NCBI GenBank assembly: GCA_000708525.1
Contig: JMRP01000024.1
Location: 1 to 43,359, forward strand
Source of the DNA: Cyanobium sp. CACIAM 14
GTDB taxonomy: Bacteria > Cyanobacteriota > Cyanobacteriia > PCC-6307 > Cyanobiaceae
DNA length: 43,359 nt
Direction: 5' to 3'
The notes under the pieces are model-generated. The model did not search any database and was not told the DNA's origin. It saw nothing but the letters and a program-made list of their open reading frames with translations. Each line of letters begins with the position of its first letter. The stretch's first letter is position 1. Position numbers and translations under genes: made by a program. This document shows positions 27,312 to 35,727 of this stretch, in pieces.

Positions 27312-28607
27312 ATGACTTCCGTCTCTCGCCGCCAAGCTCTGCTCACCGGCCTGGCCGCCGCCACCGGTGTGGTGGTTCAGTTCGGTGGTGTCGCCGGCCT
27401 GCTGAGCGCCGGCGCTGCCCAGGCGGCCCCCGGCAAGCCCGAAACCACCAGCGTGGAACTCGGCTTCATCGCCCTCACCGATGCCGCGCCCCTGATCATC
27501 GCCAAGGAGAAGGGCTTCTTCGACAAGCAGGGCATGACCGGCGTCGAGCTGAAGAAGCAGACCTCCTGGGCCGTGACCCGTGACAACCTCGAGCTGGGGG
27601 GAGCCCGCGGCGGCATCGATGGCGCCCACATCCTCTCGCCGATGCCCTATCTGCTGACCACCGGGGCCATCAGCAAGAGCAGGCAACCCGTGCCGATGTT
27701 CATCCTGGCCCGCCTGAACACCAACGGTCAGGGCATCTCGGCCTCCAACGAATTCCTCAAGGACAACTTCAAGGTCTCTTCGCCCAACCTGCCCAAGGCC
27801 ATCGCCCGCAAGAATGCGACGGGGGACAAGTTCAAGGCCGCCGTGACCTTCCCGGGTGGCACTCATGATCTCTGGACCCGTTACTGGCTGGCCGCCAACG
27901 GGGTCGACCCCAACAAACAGGTCGACATCGTGGTGATTCCGCCGCCGCAGATGGTGGCCAACATGAAGTCGGGCACCATGGACATCTTCTGTGTCGGTGA
28001 GCCCTGGAACGAGCGCCTGGTGAACAAGAAGCTGGGGTACAGCGTGCTGATCACCGGCCAGCTCTGGAAGAATCACCCCGAGAAGGCCTTCGCCATGCGG
28101 GCCGACTGGGTCAAGAAGCACCCCAACGCCACCCTGCGCCTGCTGATGGCCGTGCAGCAGGCCCAGAAGTGGGCCGACAACCCCGCCAACACCAATGAGC
28201 TGGCCAAGATCCTCGCCGAGGACAAGTACGTGAAGGCCAGCGTTGACGATCTCCTGCCGCGGCTGCAGGGCAAGATCGATTTCGGCAATGGAAAGACGGA
28301 GAACCTCCCCAACCTGAAGATGAAGTTCTGGGCCGACAACGCCTCCTTCCCCTACAAGAGCCACGACACCTGGTTCGTGACGGAGGACATCCGCTGGGGC
28401 TATCTGCCCAAGGGAACGAACATCAAGGCCCTGGTGGATCAGGTGAATCGCAGTGATCTCTGGCGGGCCGCCGCCAAGGCCAATGGCTACGGAAACGGCC
28501 CCGCCGGCGACAGCCGCGGCGTGGAGGTGTTCTTCGATGGCACCAGGTTCGATGCCAGCAAGCCCCAGGCCTATCTGAACAGTCTCAAGATCAAGAATCT
28601 GAAGTGA
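27312..28607 (+). CDS. nrtA: Nitrate/nitrite ABC transporter substrate-binding protein
   Basis: A 431-aa periplasmic nitrate-binding protein. SRRQALL at residues 5-11, followed by a hydrophobic stretch, is a twin-arginine signal, with a likely cleavage after AQA near residue 38. The mature domain starts VELGFIALTDAAPLIIAKEKGFFDKQG, the NrtA/CmpA signature. TSWAVTRDNLELGG, FPGGTHDLWTRYWLAANG and VGEPWNERLV follow. Unlike the lipoprotein NrtA of other cyanobacteria, I see no lipobox Cys. First gene of nrtABCD. The bicarbonate receptor CmpA is similar, but the nitrogen-gene context supports nitrate. Confidence 0.95.
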   Translation: MTSVSRRQALLTGLAAATGVVVQFGGVAGLLSAGAAQAAPGKPETTSVELGFIALTDAAPLIIAKEKGFFDKQGMTGVELKKQTSWAVTRDNLELGGARGGIDGAHILSPMPYLLTTGAISKSRQPVPMFILARLNTNGQGISASNEFLKDNFKVSSPNLPKAIARKNATGDKFKAAVTFPGGTHDLWTRYWLAANGVDPNKQVDIVVIPPPQMVANMKSGTMDIFCVGEPWNERLVNKKLGYSVLITGQLWKNHPEKAFAMRADWVKKHPNATLRLLMAVQQAQKWADNPANTNELAKILAEDKYVKASVDDLLPRLQGKIDFGNGKTENLPNLKMKFWADNASFPYKSHDTWFVTEDIRWGYLPKGTNIKALVDQVNRSDLWRAAAKANGYGNGPAGDSRGVEVFFDGTRFDASKPQAYLNSLKIKNLK

Positions 28608-28614
28608 CCCACCC

Positions 28615-28643
28615 GGAGGCCTCCCGATCTTCGGTGGGCCTCC
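28615..28643 (+). other. Strong hairpin between nrtA and nrtB
   Basis: Arms GGAGGCC (28615-28621) and GGCCTCC (28637-28643) are perfect. Inside them CCGA and TCGG pair around TCT, giving a nearly continuous stem. It starts seven bases after the nrtA stop and has no T-tract. It probably stabilises the nrtA 3' end or partly stops transcription, keeping the binding protein more abundant than the permease. Confidence 0.6.
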
Positions 28644-28683
28644 CGACCCCCTCCTCCTCGCCCACTTTCGGCGCCATCGATCG

Positions 28684-29526
28684 ATGACCACCCTGTCTGC
28701 CCCCGCCCAGAGCCAGCGCCGCCCGGAGAAGCATTGGCTGCGCTCGCCCCTCGCCAACCAGATCAAGGCCCCGGTGGTGTGCATCGGCCTCACCCTGCTG
28801 CTCTGGCAGGTGCTGGCGCAGTTCAACCGGGCCGGCTTCCCGGGGCCGATCGATGTGATCGTGCAGACCTGGAATCCCTACATCAGCCGTCCCTTCTTCG
28901 ACGACGGCGGCACCTCCAAAGGGCTGGGACTGCAGCTGCTGATCTCCCTGCAGCGTGTGGCGGTGGGCTACAGCCTCGCGGCCGTCGTGGGCATCGCCGC
29001 CGGCATGGCCATCGGCCTCAACCGCTTCCTCAGGCGCGGCTTCGATCCAATGATCCAGGTGCTGCGCACGGTGCCGCCCCTGGCCTGGCTGCCGATCTCG
29101 CTGCTGCTGTTCGAGCAGGCCGACACGGCCGCCATCTTCGTGATCTTCATCACCGCCATCTGGCCGATCGTCATCAACACGGCCGTGGGCATCAACGAAA
29201 TCCCTCAGGACTACAACAACGTCGCCCGGGTGCTGCGCCTCAACAAGCGCACCTACCTGAAGGACATTCTGATGCCCGCCACCGCTCCCTACCTGTTCAC
29301 GGGCCTGCGCATCGCCATCGGCCTGGCCTGGCTGGCGATCGTGGCGGCGGAGATGCTCAAGGCCGATGGCGGCATCGGCTTCTTCATCTGGGATGCCTAC
29401 AACGCCGGCGGAGACACCTGCACCAGCCAGATCATCCTGGCGATCGTGGTGATCGGCCTGGTGGGCCTGGCGCTGGATCGGCTGGTGGCCAGCATCGGCA
29501 ACCTGGTGGCCAAGGGAGGCAAGTGA
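28684..29526 (+). CDS. nrtB: Nitrate/nitrite ABC transporter permease
   Basis: A 280-aa inner-membrane protein of the BPD permease family with about six helices. Near the middle is VLRTVPPLAWLPISLLLF, and the coupling loop is EIPQDYNNVARVLRLNKRTYLKDILMPATAPYLFTGLRIA, an EAA-type motif that docks on NrtC/NrtD. The length matches other NrtB proteins. It starts 76 bases after nrtA, and its stop overlaps the nrtC start by one base (TGATG), so they are coupled. Confidence 0.96.
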   Translation: MTTLSAPAQSQRRPEKHWLRSPLANQIKAPVVCIGLTLLLWQVLAQFNRAGFPGPIDVIVQTWNPYISRPFFDDGGTSKGLGLQLLISLQRVAVGYSLAAVVGIAAGMAIGLNRFLRRGFDPMIQVLRTVPPLAWLPISLLLFEQADTAAIFVIFITAIWPIVINTAVGINEIPQDYNNVARVLRLNKRTYLKDILMPATAPYLFTGLRIAIGLAWLAIVAAEMLKADGGIGFFIWDAYNAGGDTCTSQIILAIVVIGLVGLALDRLVASIGNLVAKGGK

Positions 29527-31595
29527 TGGGCAACGCCTTCATCACCGTCGACAACGTCACCCGCAGCTTCGATCTCCCCAGGGGCGGCAGCTATGTGGCC
29601 CTCAAGGACATCGATCTGGCCATCCGCCAAGGGGAGTTCGTCTCGCTGATCGGTCACTCCGGCTGCGGCAAATCGACCCTGCTCAACCTGCTGGCCGGAC
29701 TGGATCAGGCCAACACCGGCGGCATCCTCATGCACGGCCGCCAGGTCACCGATCCGGGCCCCGACCGGATGGTGGTGTTTCAGAACTACTCGCTGCTGCC
29801 CTGGCAGACCGTCCGTCAGAACATCGCTCTGGCCGTCAACAACGTGATGCGTCAGGCCTCCCCCGAGGAGCGGCGGGAGCGCATCGAGAGCACCATCAAG
29901 ATGGTGGGTCTGGCCGGCGCCGCCGACAAACTTCCCACGGAGCTCTCCGGGGGCATGAAGCAGCGGGTGGCGATCGCCCGCGCCCTCTCGATCCGGCCCG
30001 GCCTGCTGTTGCTGGACGAACCCTTCGGAGCGCTCGATGCCCTGACCCGCGGCAATCTGCAGCAGCAGCTGATGCAGATCTGCCAGGACTCAGGGGTCAC
30101 GGCGGTGATGGTCACACACGATGTGGATGAAGCCCTGCTGCTCTCCGACCGGATCGTCTGCATGACGAACGGGCCCGAGGCGCGCATCGGCCAGATCCTG
30201 ACGGTGCCCTTCGAGCGTCCCCGCAGCCGGCTCGAGGTGATGGAGCACCCCGAGTACTACAACCTGCGCACCGAGCTGATCGGGTTCCTGCAGCAGCAGC
30301 GCCGTCTGCGCCAGCGCCGTGCCGAGCTGATGCGCCAGGCCGAGATCAGCCGCGCCGCGGAGCAGCGGAGCCTGGGCGTCCAGGGACGGGTGGGCTCTGC
30401 GCCCACGGTGCTGCGTCTGGGCTATCTGCCCGGTCTCGATGTGGCCCCCCTGGCGATGGCCATCGATCGCCGCCTGTTCGATCCGTCCGCCGTACAGGTG
30501 GTGCCGGTGTCCTTCGCCACCTGGGAGCGGCTGGAGATGGCCCTGCGCGAGGGTCAGATCGATGCCGCCATCACCCCCGCCAGCACCCCTCTGCGGCTCA
30601 CCCTCGGACTGGACGGAGCACCGCCCTGGCCGGCGATCACGCCGATGACGGTGAGCCGCAATGGCAACGCCCTCTGCCTGGCACGGCCTCTCGGCGACCG
30701 GGGTGTCACCGACAGAGACCGCCTCCGGGAGTGGATCGCGGGGCGGGAGCGGCCCTTCAGCGTGGCGGTGCCCCAGCGACGGGGCATCACCGAGCTGCTG
30801 CTGCGCCACTGGCTCGCCGCCGGGGGGATCGACCCGGACACCATGGTGCGCTTCGTGCCGATCGCCCCCCTGGCGATGCAGGGAGCCCTGCGCAACCAGC
30901 AGATCGATGCTTTCATCGCCGGCCGTTACCGCGCCGCCGAGGCGGTGAACGAGCGGCTGGGGGTGCTGCTGGCCAGCGACCGGGAGATCTGGGAAGGCCA
31001 TCCGGAGAAGGTGCTGACCTGCCAGGAGGGCTGGGCCGCAGCCCATCCCGAGGCGCTGCTGGCCCTCTGCGCCGGGCTGATGCGGGCGGCGGAGCGCTGC
31101 GATGACGGCGGCCAGCGCTGGGCCATGGTGCAGGTGCTCAGCCAACCCCAATGGCTCGGCACCCGGGCGGCCGGAGCCCTCGTCCAGCAGTTCAGCGTGG
31201 AACCGGAGGGAGACAGCACCGGGATGCCCTTCAACCGGTTCCACGCGGACCGTGCCCATGCGAGCAACCCCGCCGAAGGGTGCTGGATCCTCACGCAACT
31301 GAGCCGCTGGGGCTGGTGCCCCTTTCCCAGCAACCGCGTCGAACTGCTGAGCCAGGTCTACCGCCCCGATCTCTGCGAACGGGCCCAGTCCCTGGCCGGC
31401 TTCGCCGCGTTGCCCCTGCCGCGGGGCGCCTTCCTCCTGGCCGACGGACTGCGTTTCGATCAGGACGATCCGCTGGCCTATCTGCAACAGCTGCCGGGCC
31501 GGCCGTCACCGCCGGTGCAACCACTGCCGGTGCCGCTGGGTGTGCCAGCCGTCTCGGTCGCCGCCGACGACTCCCCCCTTCCGATTCCACGCTGA
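29526..31595 (+). CDS. nrtC: Nitrate transporter ATPase with fused NrtA-like domain
   Basis: A 689-aa protein. Residues 1-255 form an ABC ATPase: Walker A GHSGCGKST, Q-loop FQNYSLLPW, signature LSGGMKQRVAIARAL, Walker B LLLLDEPFGALD and switch MVTHDVDEAL. A basic linker of about 50 residues follows. From about residue 295 (VLRLGYLPGLDVAPLAMAIDRRLF) the protein resembles the NrtA binding fold. In Synechococcus elongatus this domain mediates ammonium-triggered shutdown of uptake, so the same control can be inferred here. The length is close to the usual 660. Confidence 0.96.
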   Translation: MGNAFITVDNVTRSFDLPRGGSYVALKDIDLAIRQGEFVSLIGHSGCGKSTLLNLLAGLDQANTGGILMHGRQVTDPGPDRMVVFQNYSLLPWQTVRQNIALAVNNVMRQASPEERRERIESTIKMVGLAGAADKLPTELSGGMKQRVAIARALSIRPGLLLLDEPFGALDALTRGNLQQQLMQICQDSGVTAVMVTHDVDEALLLSDRIVCMTNGPEARIGQILTVPFERPRSRLEVMEHPEYYNLRTELIGFLQQQRRLRQRRAELMRQAEISRAAEQRSLGVQGRVGSAPTVLRLGYLPGLDVAPLAMAIDRRLFDPSAVQVVPVSFATWERLEMALREGQIDAAITPASTPLRLTLGLDGAPPWPAITPMTVSRNGNALCLARPLGDRGVTDRDRLREWIAGRERPFSVAVPQRRGITELLLRHWLAAGGIDPDTMVRFVPIAPLAMQGALRNQQIDAFIAGRYRAAEAVNERLGVLLASDREIWEGHPEKVLTCQEGWAAAHPEALLALCAGLMRAAERCDDGGQRWAMVQVLSQPQWLGTRAAGALVQQFSVEPEGDSTGMPFNRFHADRAHASNPAEGCWILTQLSRWGWCPFPSNRVELLSQVYRPDLCERAQSLAGFAALPLPRGAFLLADGLRFDQDDPLAYLQQLPGRPSPPVQPLPVPLGVPAVSVAADDSPLPIPR

Positions 31596-31599
31596 GCCC

Positions 31600-32442
31600 A
31601 TGCAGGATTCCATCAGCCAGGCCAAAGCCGCGGCGCCGTCCGTTCCGCCGGCAGCGCCTGACTTCCTGAGCTTCCACGGTGTCTCCCAGGTGTTCGAGAG
31701 CCGCCGGGGCCCCTTCGAGGCTCTGCGCGACGTGAACCTGAGCGTCCGGCAGGGAGAGTTCGTGTGCGTGATCGGCCACTCGGGGTGCGGCAAGAGCACG
31801 CTTTTGAACATGGTCACCGGCTTCCTGACCCCGAGTGGCGGCGAAGTGCGGCTGCGGGGCGCGCCGATCGGGGCGCCGGGGCCGGATCGGATGGTGGTGT
31901 TCCAGAACTATTCGCTCCTGCCCTGGATGAGCGTGCGGCAGAACGTGGCGATGGCGGTGCGGGCGGCCCGGCCCCAGCTGAGTGCCGCGGAGCGCGATCG
32001 TGAGGTGGATCACTACCTGGAGATGGTGCATCTGCTCGAGGCCCGGGACAAGCGGCCCGGCCAGATCTCCGGTGGCATGAAGCAGCGGGTGGCGATCGCC
32101 CGGGCCCTGGCGGTGCAGCCGCAGGTGCTGGTGCTCGATGAACCGTTCGGGGCCCTCGACGCGATCACCAAGGAGGAGCTGCAGGAGGAACTCCTGGCGA
32201 TCTGGCGCGAGCATCGGCCCACCGTGCTGATGATCACCCACGACATCGACGAGGCCCTGTTCCTCGCCGATCGCATCGTGATGATGACCAACGGTCCTGC
32301 CGCCACCATCGGCGAGATCATGACCGTGCCCTTCGAGCGGCCCCGCGACTACGAGACGATCCAGGCCGATCCGCGTTACGGAGCGTTGCGCCATGAGGCC
32401 CTCGATTTCCTCTACCGCCGTCACGCCCACGACGTGGACTGA
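31600..32442 (+). CDS. nrtD: Nitrate transporter ATP-binding protein
   Basis: A 280-aa ABC ATPase without the extra domain, the partner of NrtC. Walker A GHSGCGKST, Q-loop FQNYSLLPW, signature ISGGMKQRVAIARAL, Walker B VLVLDEPFGALD and switch MITHDIDEAL are all present. It ends with YRRHAHDVD. The ATG at 31600 lies four bases after the nrtC stop. The stop codon lies inside the first unit of a 13-base tandem repeat. Confidence 0.96.
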   Translation: MQDSISQAKAAAPSVPPAAPDFLSFHGVSQVFESRRGPFEALRDVNLSVRQGEFVCVIGHSGCGKSTLLNMVTGFLTPSGGEVRLRGAPIGAPGPDRMVVFQNYSLLPWMSVRQNVAMAVRAARPQLSAAERDREVDHYLEMVHLLEARDKRPGQISGGMKQRVAIARALAVQPQVLVLDEPFGALDAITKEELQEELLAIWREHRPTVLMITHDIDEALFLADRIVMMTNGPAATIGEIMTVPFERPRDYETIQADPRYGALRHEALDFLYRRHAHDVD

Positions 32443-32486
32443 AGCCCTGGACTGAAGCCCTGGACTGAAGCCCTGGCCTGAAGCCC
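32435..32486. repeat. Four tandem 13-base repeats across the nrtD stop codon
   Basis: Unit TGGACTGAAGCCC repeated exactly at 32435, 32448 and 32461, with a fourth copy at 32474 carrying one change (TGGCCTGAAGCCC). Each unit contains TGA. Because 13 is not a multiple of three, the four units place TGA in all three forward frames. The last copy ends 20 bases before the end of the convergent narB. Confidence 0.95.
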
Positions 32487-32506
32487 GCGGACCGGCCGGC
32501 AGCGGA

Positions 32507-34738
32507 TCAGGCCACCGGCGCGAGGGTGACCGCGGCGGCCTTGAGCTCGGGCTGGTGGGAGATCGGGCAGGCGAGCTCGTGCATCAGCCGGTTGGCCTCG
32601 CAAGCGTTCTCCTGGGAGCGGCCCCAGTGCATCGGCAGGAACACGGTGCCCGCCCGGATGCGTTCGGTCACGGCCACCCGGGCGGTGACGGCGCCGCGGC
32701 GGGAGCGCACCTCGGCGAGGGCGCCATCGAGGAGCCCGAAGCGGGCGGCATCGCTGGGGTGCACCTCCAGCACTGGCTCGGCATGGCGCTCCAAGAGCCG
32801 GGGCACCTGGCCGGTGCGGGTCATCGTGTGCCACTGCTCCAGGTAACGGCCCACCGTGAGCACCAGCGGGAAGGCCTCGTCCGGGGGTTCCGCCAGCCCG
32901 GCGGGACCTTCGGCGATCAGGCGGGCCCGGCCGCTGGGGGTGGGGAAGCGACCGTCCCCGTAGAGGCGGGGGGCACCATCGCCGGGGTCCGTACCGGCGG
33001 GGAAGGGCCACTGCTGAGGGCCGTGCGCGGCGAGCAGGGAATGGCTGAGGCCGCTCATGTCGCAGACGCGGCCGGCGGTGAGGGCCACGAACTCGTCGTA
33101 GACCTCGGCGGCGGAGTGCCAGGGGAACTGCGCCGCGAACCCCAGCCGGCGACCCAGCTCGGCGAAGATCGCCCAGTCGGGACGGGCCTCTCCCGGCGCC
33201 GGCCGGAAGGCGGGGCAGAGGGTGACCCGGCGCTCGGAGTTGGTCATCACGCCGGCCTTCTCGCTCCACTGGGCGGCGGGGAGCAGCAGATGGGCCACCT
33301 CCGCGGTCTCGGTGCCGGCGTAGGCCTCGCTCAGCACCACGAACGGGCAGCTGAGGGCGGCGGCGCGGACCCGGTCGAGCCAGGGCAGGCTCACCAGCGG
33401 GTTGGTGGCCGCCACCCACCAGAGGCCCAGATCCCCCCGCTCCATCGCCTCCACCTGGCCCCACACCGTGAGGCCGGACTCCGGCGCGATCGATCCGGCC
33501 GGCAGGCCCCAGTGGGCCTCCACCTCCGCCCGGTGGGGCGCCTCGGTGACGGAGCGGTAGCCCGGCAGCAGCTTCGCCAGCCCCCCGGCCTCCCGTCCCC
33601 CCATCGCGTTGGGCTGGCCGGTGAGGGAGAAGGGGCCCGCACCGGGCCGGCCGAACTGGCCGCTCACCAGATGCAGGTTGACGATGCCGGAGACCGTGGC
33701 CGATCCCTCGACGCTCTGATTCACCCCCATCGACCAGAGGCTCAGCACACCGCCGGCGCCGGCCCAGAGGTCCGCCAGGCGCTGCAGGTCGTCGATGGCG
33801 ACGCCGCAGCAGGCGGCGGTGGCTTCCGGGGTCCAGGAGGCCCAGAGGTCCGAGAGGGCCTCGAATCCTTCGGTGCTCCGCTCCACGTACGGGCGGTCCA
33901 CGACGCCCTTCGCCAGCAGCAGGTGCCCGAGGCCGTGGAGCAGGGCCAGGTCGCTGCCGGGTCGGATCGCCAGATGGAGATCGGCCGCGTCGCTGGTGGC
34001 GGTGGCGCGCGGGTCCACCACCACCAGCCGCAGGGCCTCCTTCACCTTGCGCTTGCGCTTGAGCAGCCGCTGGAACAGCACCGGATGGCACTCGGCCGTG
34101 TTCGTGCCGATCAGCAGCACGGTGTCGGCCACATCGAGATCGTCGTAGCAGCAGGGGGGGCCGTCGGAGCCGAGGCTGCGCACGTAGCCGGAGACGGCCG
34201 AACTCATGCAGAGGCGTGAGTTGGCATCGAAGTTGTTGCTGCCCAGAGCACCCTTGAGCAGCTTGTTGGCGACGTAGTAGTCCTCGGTGTGGAACTGACC
34301 CGAGCCGTAGATCGCCAGCCCGCCGGGCCCCCGCTCCGCCAGGGTGCGGCGCACCTGCGCCTCCAGCAGCTCGAAGGCCCGCTCCCAGCTGATCGGGGCG
34401 AAGGGCCGGTCGCGGTGCTCGCGGAACTGGGGGGTGGTGAGGCGGTTGCCCTCGAGGGTCTCGCCCACCGTGGCCCCCTTCACGCACACCTGGCCCTGGG
34501 AGGAGGGGTGATGGCGGTCCCCCCGGGCCGTCCAGGGGGAAGGGAGCGCGCCGTTCTCCACCGGAGGCTTCATCTCCAGGCCGCAACCCACGCCGCAGTA
34601 GGGGCACTGGCTGCGCACCGCGGCCGTTGGGATGGCGGTTGGCGTGGTGGTGGGGGCTGGAGAGGCCTGGGGGGTGCGCAGGGTCAGGAACGGCCCGGGG
34701 ACTCGTTGAAGGTTACGGAAGGGAAGGCCGGCGGCCAC
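32507..34738 (-). CDS. narB: Assimilatory nitrate reductase, ferredoxin-dependent
   Basis: A 743-aa molybdenum enzyme that reduces nitrate to nitrite with ferredoxin electrons. The N-terminal [4Fe-4S] ligands are Cys45, Cys48 and Cys52 (CPYCGVGC) and Cys85. Cys177 in NSRLCMSS is the expected molybdenum ligand. LIGTNTAECHPVLFQRL, GVNQSVEGSATVSGIVNLHL, GQFGRPGAGPFSLTGQPNAMGGREAGGL and the C-terminal RSQENACEANRL bind the bis-MGD cofactor. No flavin or cytochrome domain. The first 40 residues are Ala/Pro/Thr-rich; a GTG at 34615 would remove them. It follows cynS by 16 bases, so they share a transcript. Confidence 0.96.
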   Translation of the reverse strand: MAAGLPFRNLQRVPGPFLTLRTPQASPAPTTTPTAIPTAAVRSQCPYCGVGCGLEMKPPVENGALPSPWTARGDRHHPSSQGQVCVKGATVGETLEGNRLTTPQFREHRDRPFAPISWERAFELLEAQVRRTLAERGPGGLAIYGSGQFHTEDYYVANKLLKGALGSNNFDANSRLCMSSAVSGYVRSLGSDGPPCCYDDLDVADTVLLIGTNTAECHPVLFQRLLKRKRKVKEALRLVVVDPRATATSDAADLHLAIRPGSDLALLHGLGHLLLAKGVVDRPYVERSTEGFEALSDLWASWTPEATAACCGVAIDDLQRLADLWAGAGGVLSLWSMGVNQSVEGSATVSGIVNLHLVSGQFGRPGAGPFSLTGQPNAMGGREAGGLAKLLPGYRSVTEAPHRAEVEAHWGLPAGSIAPESGLTVWGQVEAMERGDLGLWWVAATNPLVSLPWLDRVRAAALSCPFVVLSEAYAGTETAEVAHLLLPAAQWSEKAGVMTNSERRVTLCPAFRPAPGEARPDWAIFAELGRRLGFAAQFPWHSAAEVYDEFVALTAGRVCDMSGLSHSLLAAHGPQQWPFPAGTDPGDGAPRLYGDGRFPTPSGRARLIAEGPAGLAEPPDEAFPLVLTVGRYLEQWHTMTRTGQVPRLLERHAEPVLEVHPSDAARFGLLDGALAEVRSRRGAVTARVAVTERIRAGTVFLPMHWGRSQENACEANRLMHELACPISHQPELKAAAVTLAPVA

Positions 34739-34754
34739 CGGGGCCGGCAGAGCC

Positions 34755-35198
34755 TCACCACTTGCGGTAGGGGAGGAACTTGCCGTCCATGGTGACCTTC
34801 ACCCGCTCTCCCTTGGGGTCGGGCACCTTCTCCACCTGCAGGGTGAAATCGATCGCCGACATGATGCCGTCGCCGAATTTCTCCTGGATCACGTCCTTGA
34901 GGGGCAGGCCGTAGACCTGCAGGATCTCGAAGAACCGGTAGAGCAGCGGATCGGTGGGGATCACCGGATCCAGAGCCCCCTTCAGGGGATAGGCGGTGAG
35001 CGCGGGGGCCAGGGCACGATCGAGGCCGAGCCTCTCCAGCAGCGCGGTGGCCTCCTCGGGCGAAGCGGTGGCCTGGCCGTGGATCAGGCTGGCCACCCAC
35101 ACCTCGTCGCGGCCGAGGGCAGCCCCCAGGTCGGCGAAGCTGAGCCCCAGCCTCCGCTTCGCCTCCAGCAGCGTGGACGTGTGGGCGGAAACGGCCAT
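34755..35198 (-). CDS. cynS: Cyanate hydratase (cyanase)
   Basis: A 147-aa enzyme that turns cyanate and bicarbonate into ammonia and CO2. The N-terminal helix-turn-helix-like domain (residues 8-70) is followed by the catalytic domain, with Arg88, Glu91 ([11 protein letters not shown]) and Ser114 (GIMSAIDF). These correspond to E. coli Arg96, Glu99 and Ser122 at a constant offset of eight. The active form is a decamer. It is the first gene of a cynS-narB unit under an NtcA-type promoter. No cyanate transporter genes (cynABD) are beside it. Confidence 0.97.
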   Translation of the reverse strand: MAVSAHTSTLLEAKRRLGLSFADLGAALGRDEVWVASLIHGQATASPEEATALLERLGLDRALAPALTAYPLKGALDPVIPTDPLLYRFFEILQVYGLPLKDVIQEKFGDGIMSAIDFTLQVEKVPDPKGERVKVTMDGKFLPYRKW

Positions 35199-35229
35199 GG
35201 CGCGACGACGGGCGGGGATGGGAGGGCAG

Positions 35230-35271
35230 ACCCTAGGGAGAACGGTGCGGCGGGCCTGTGGGATCCGCTAC
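35230..35271 (-). promoter_or_regulatory. NtcA-type promoter of cynS-narB
   Basis: On the minus strand GTA-GCGGATCC-CAC (35271-35258), then exactly 22 bases, then TAGGGT (35235-35230), a full TA-N3-T -10. Only the first base of the second half-site differs from GTA-N8-TAC. The RNA start would be about 35223, 25 bases before the cynS ATG. This is the best-spaced NtcA promoter in the window. Confidence 0.7.
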
Positions 35272-35327
35272 GGCGGATGGCCCGGGCGGGGGATGGGGTT
35301 CCGGCCGGGATGGGTCCTCCCCCCGGC

Positions 35328-35581
35328 TCATCCATGATCTCCGGATCCCCGCAGAGCCCGGCGCAGGGCCCCGAAACGCCGGCGGTAGGCGGCCGGGGTG
35401 AGCCCCACCCGCCGGCGGAACAGGCGCCCGAAGAAGGCCGCGTCCTCGTAGCCGACGGCCAGCGCGATCGCCTCCACCGGCTCCTCGCTGCCCTCGAGAA
35501 GCTGGCGGGCCTCCTCGAGAAGAGGTCGTTGAGGCCGTGGGCCACCGACGCGGAGGACTCCGGAAACACCAGGATCGCCAC
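35328..35581 (-). pseudogene. Remnant of a GlxA-like AraC-family regulator
   Basis: Two pieces of one gene family remain. In one frame PVAILVFPESSASVAHGLNDL resembles the start of the DJ-1/PfpI domain of GlxA-type regulators. A few codons later, in another frame, ARQLLEGSEEPVEAIALAVGYEDAAFFGRLFRRRVGLTPAAYRRRFGALR is the second helix-turn-helix of an AraC protein and runs to the stop at 35328. The middle, roughly 200 residues in the family, is missing and the join is out of frame. So it is a deletion remnant. The intact gene may have extended upstream towards 35686. Confidence 0.7.
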
Positions 35582-35727
35582 GGGGATGGCTGCGGAGGGG
35601 GGCACGGGCTGGGAAGCGGGCGCCGCATGGCCGGATCGACCCCATCCTTGCCGGATCCGCTGGGGTATGGCGCCACCACTCTCCATACGGTGCCGGAGTT
35701 CCCGATCCGACCCGGAGGCGTGGCCCC

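Noticed and set aside
32435-32486. Possible CRISPR array
   Set aside because: The repeats are directly adjacent 13-mers without spacers and no cas genes are near.
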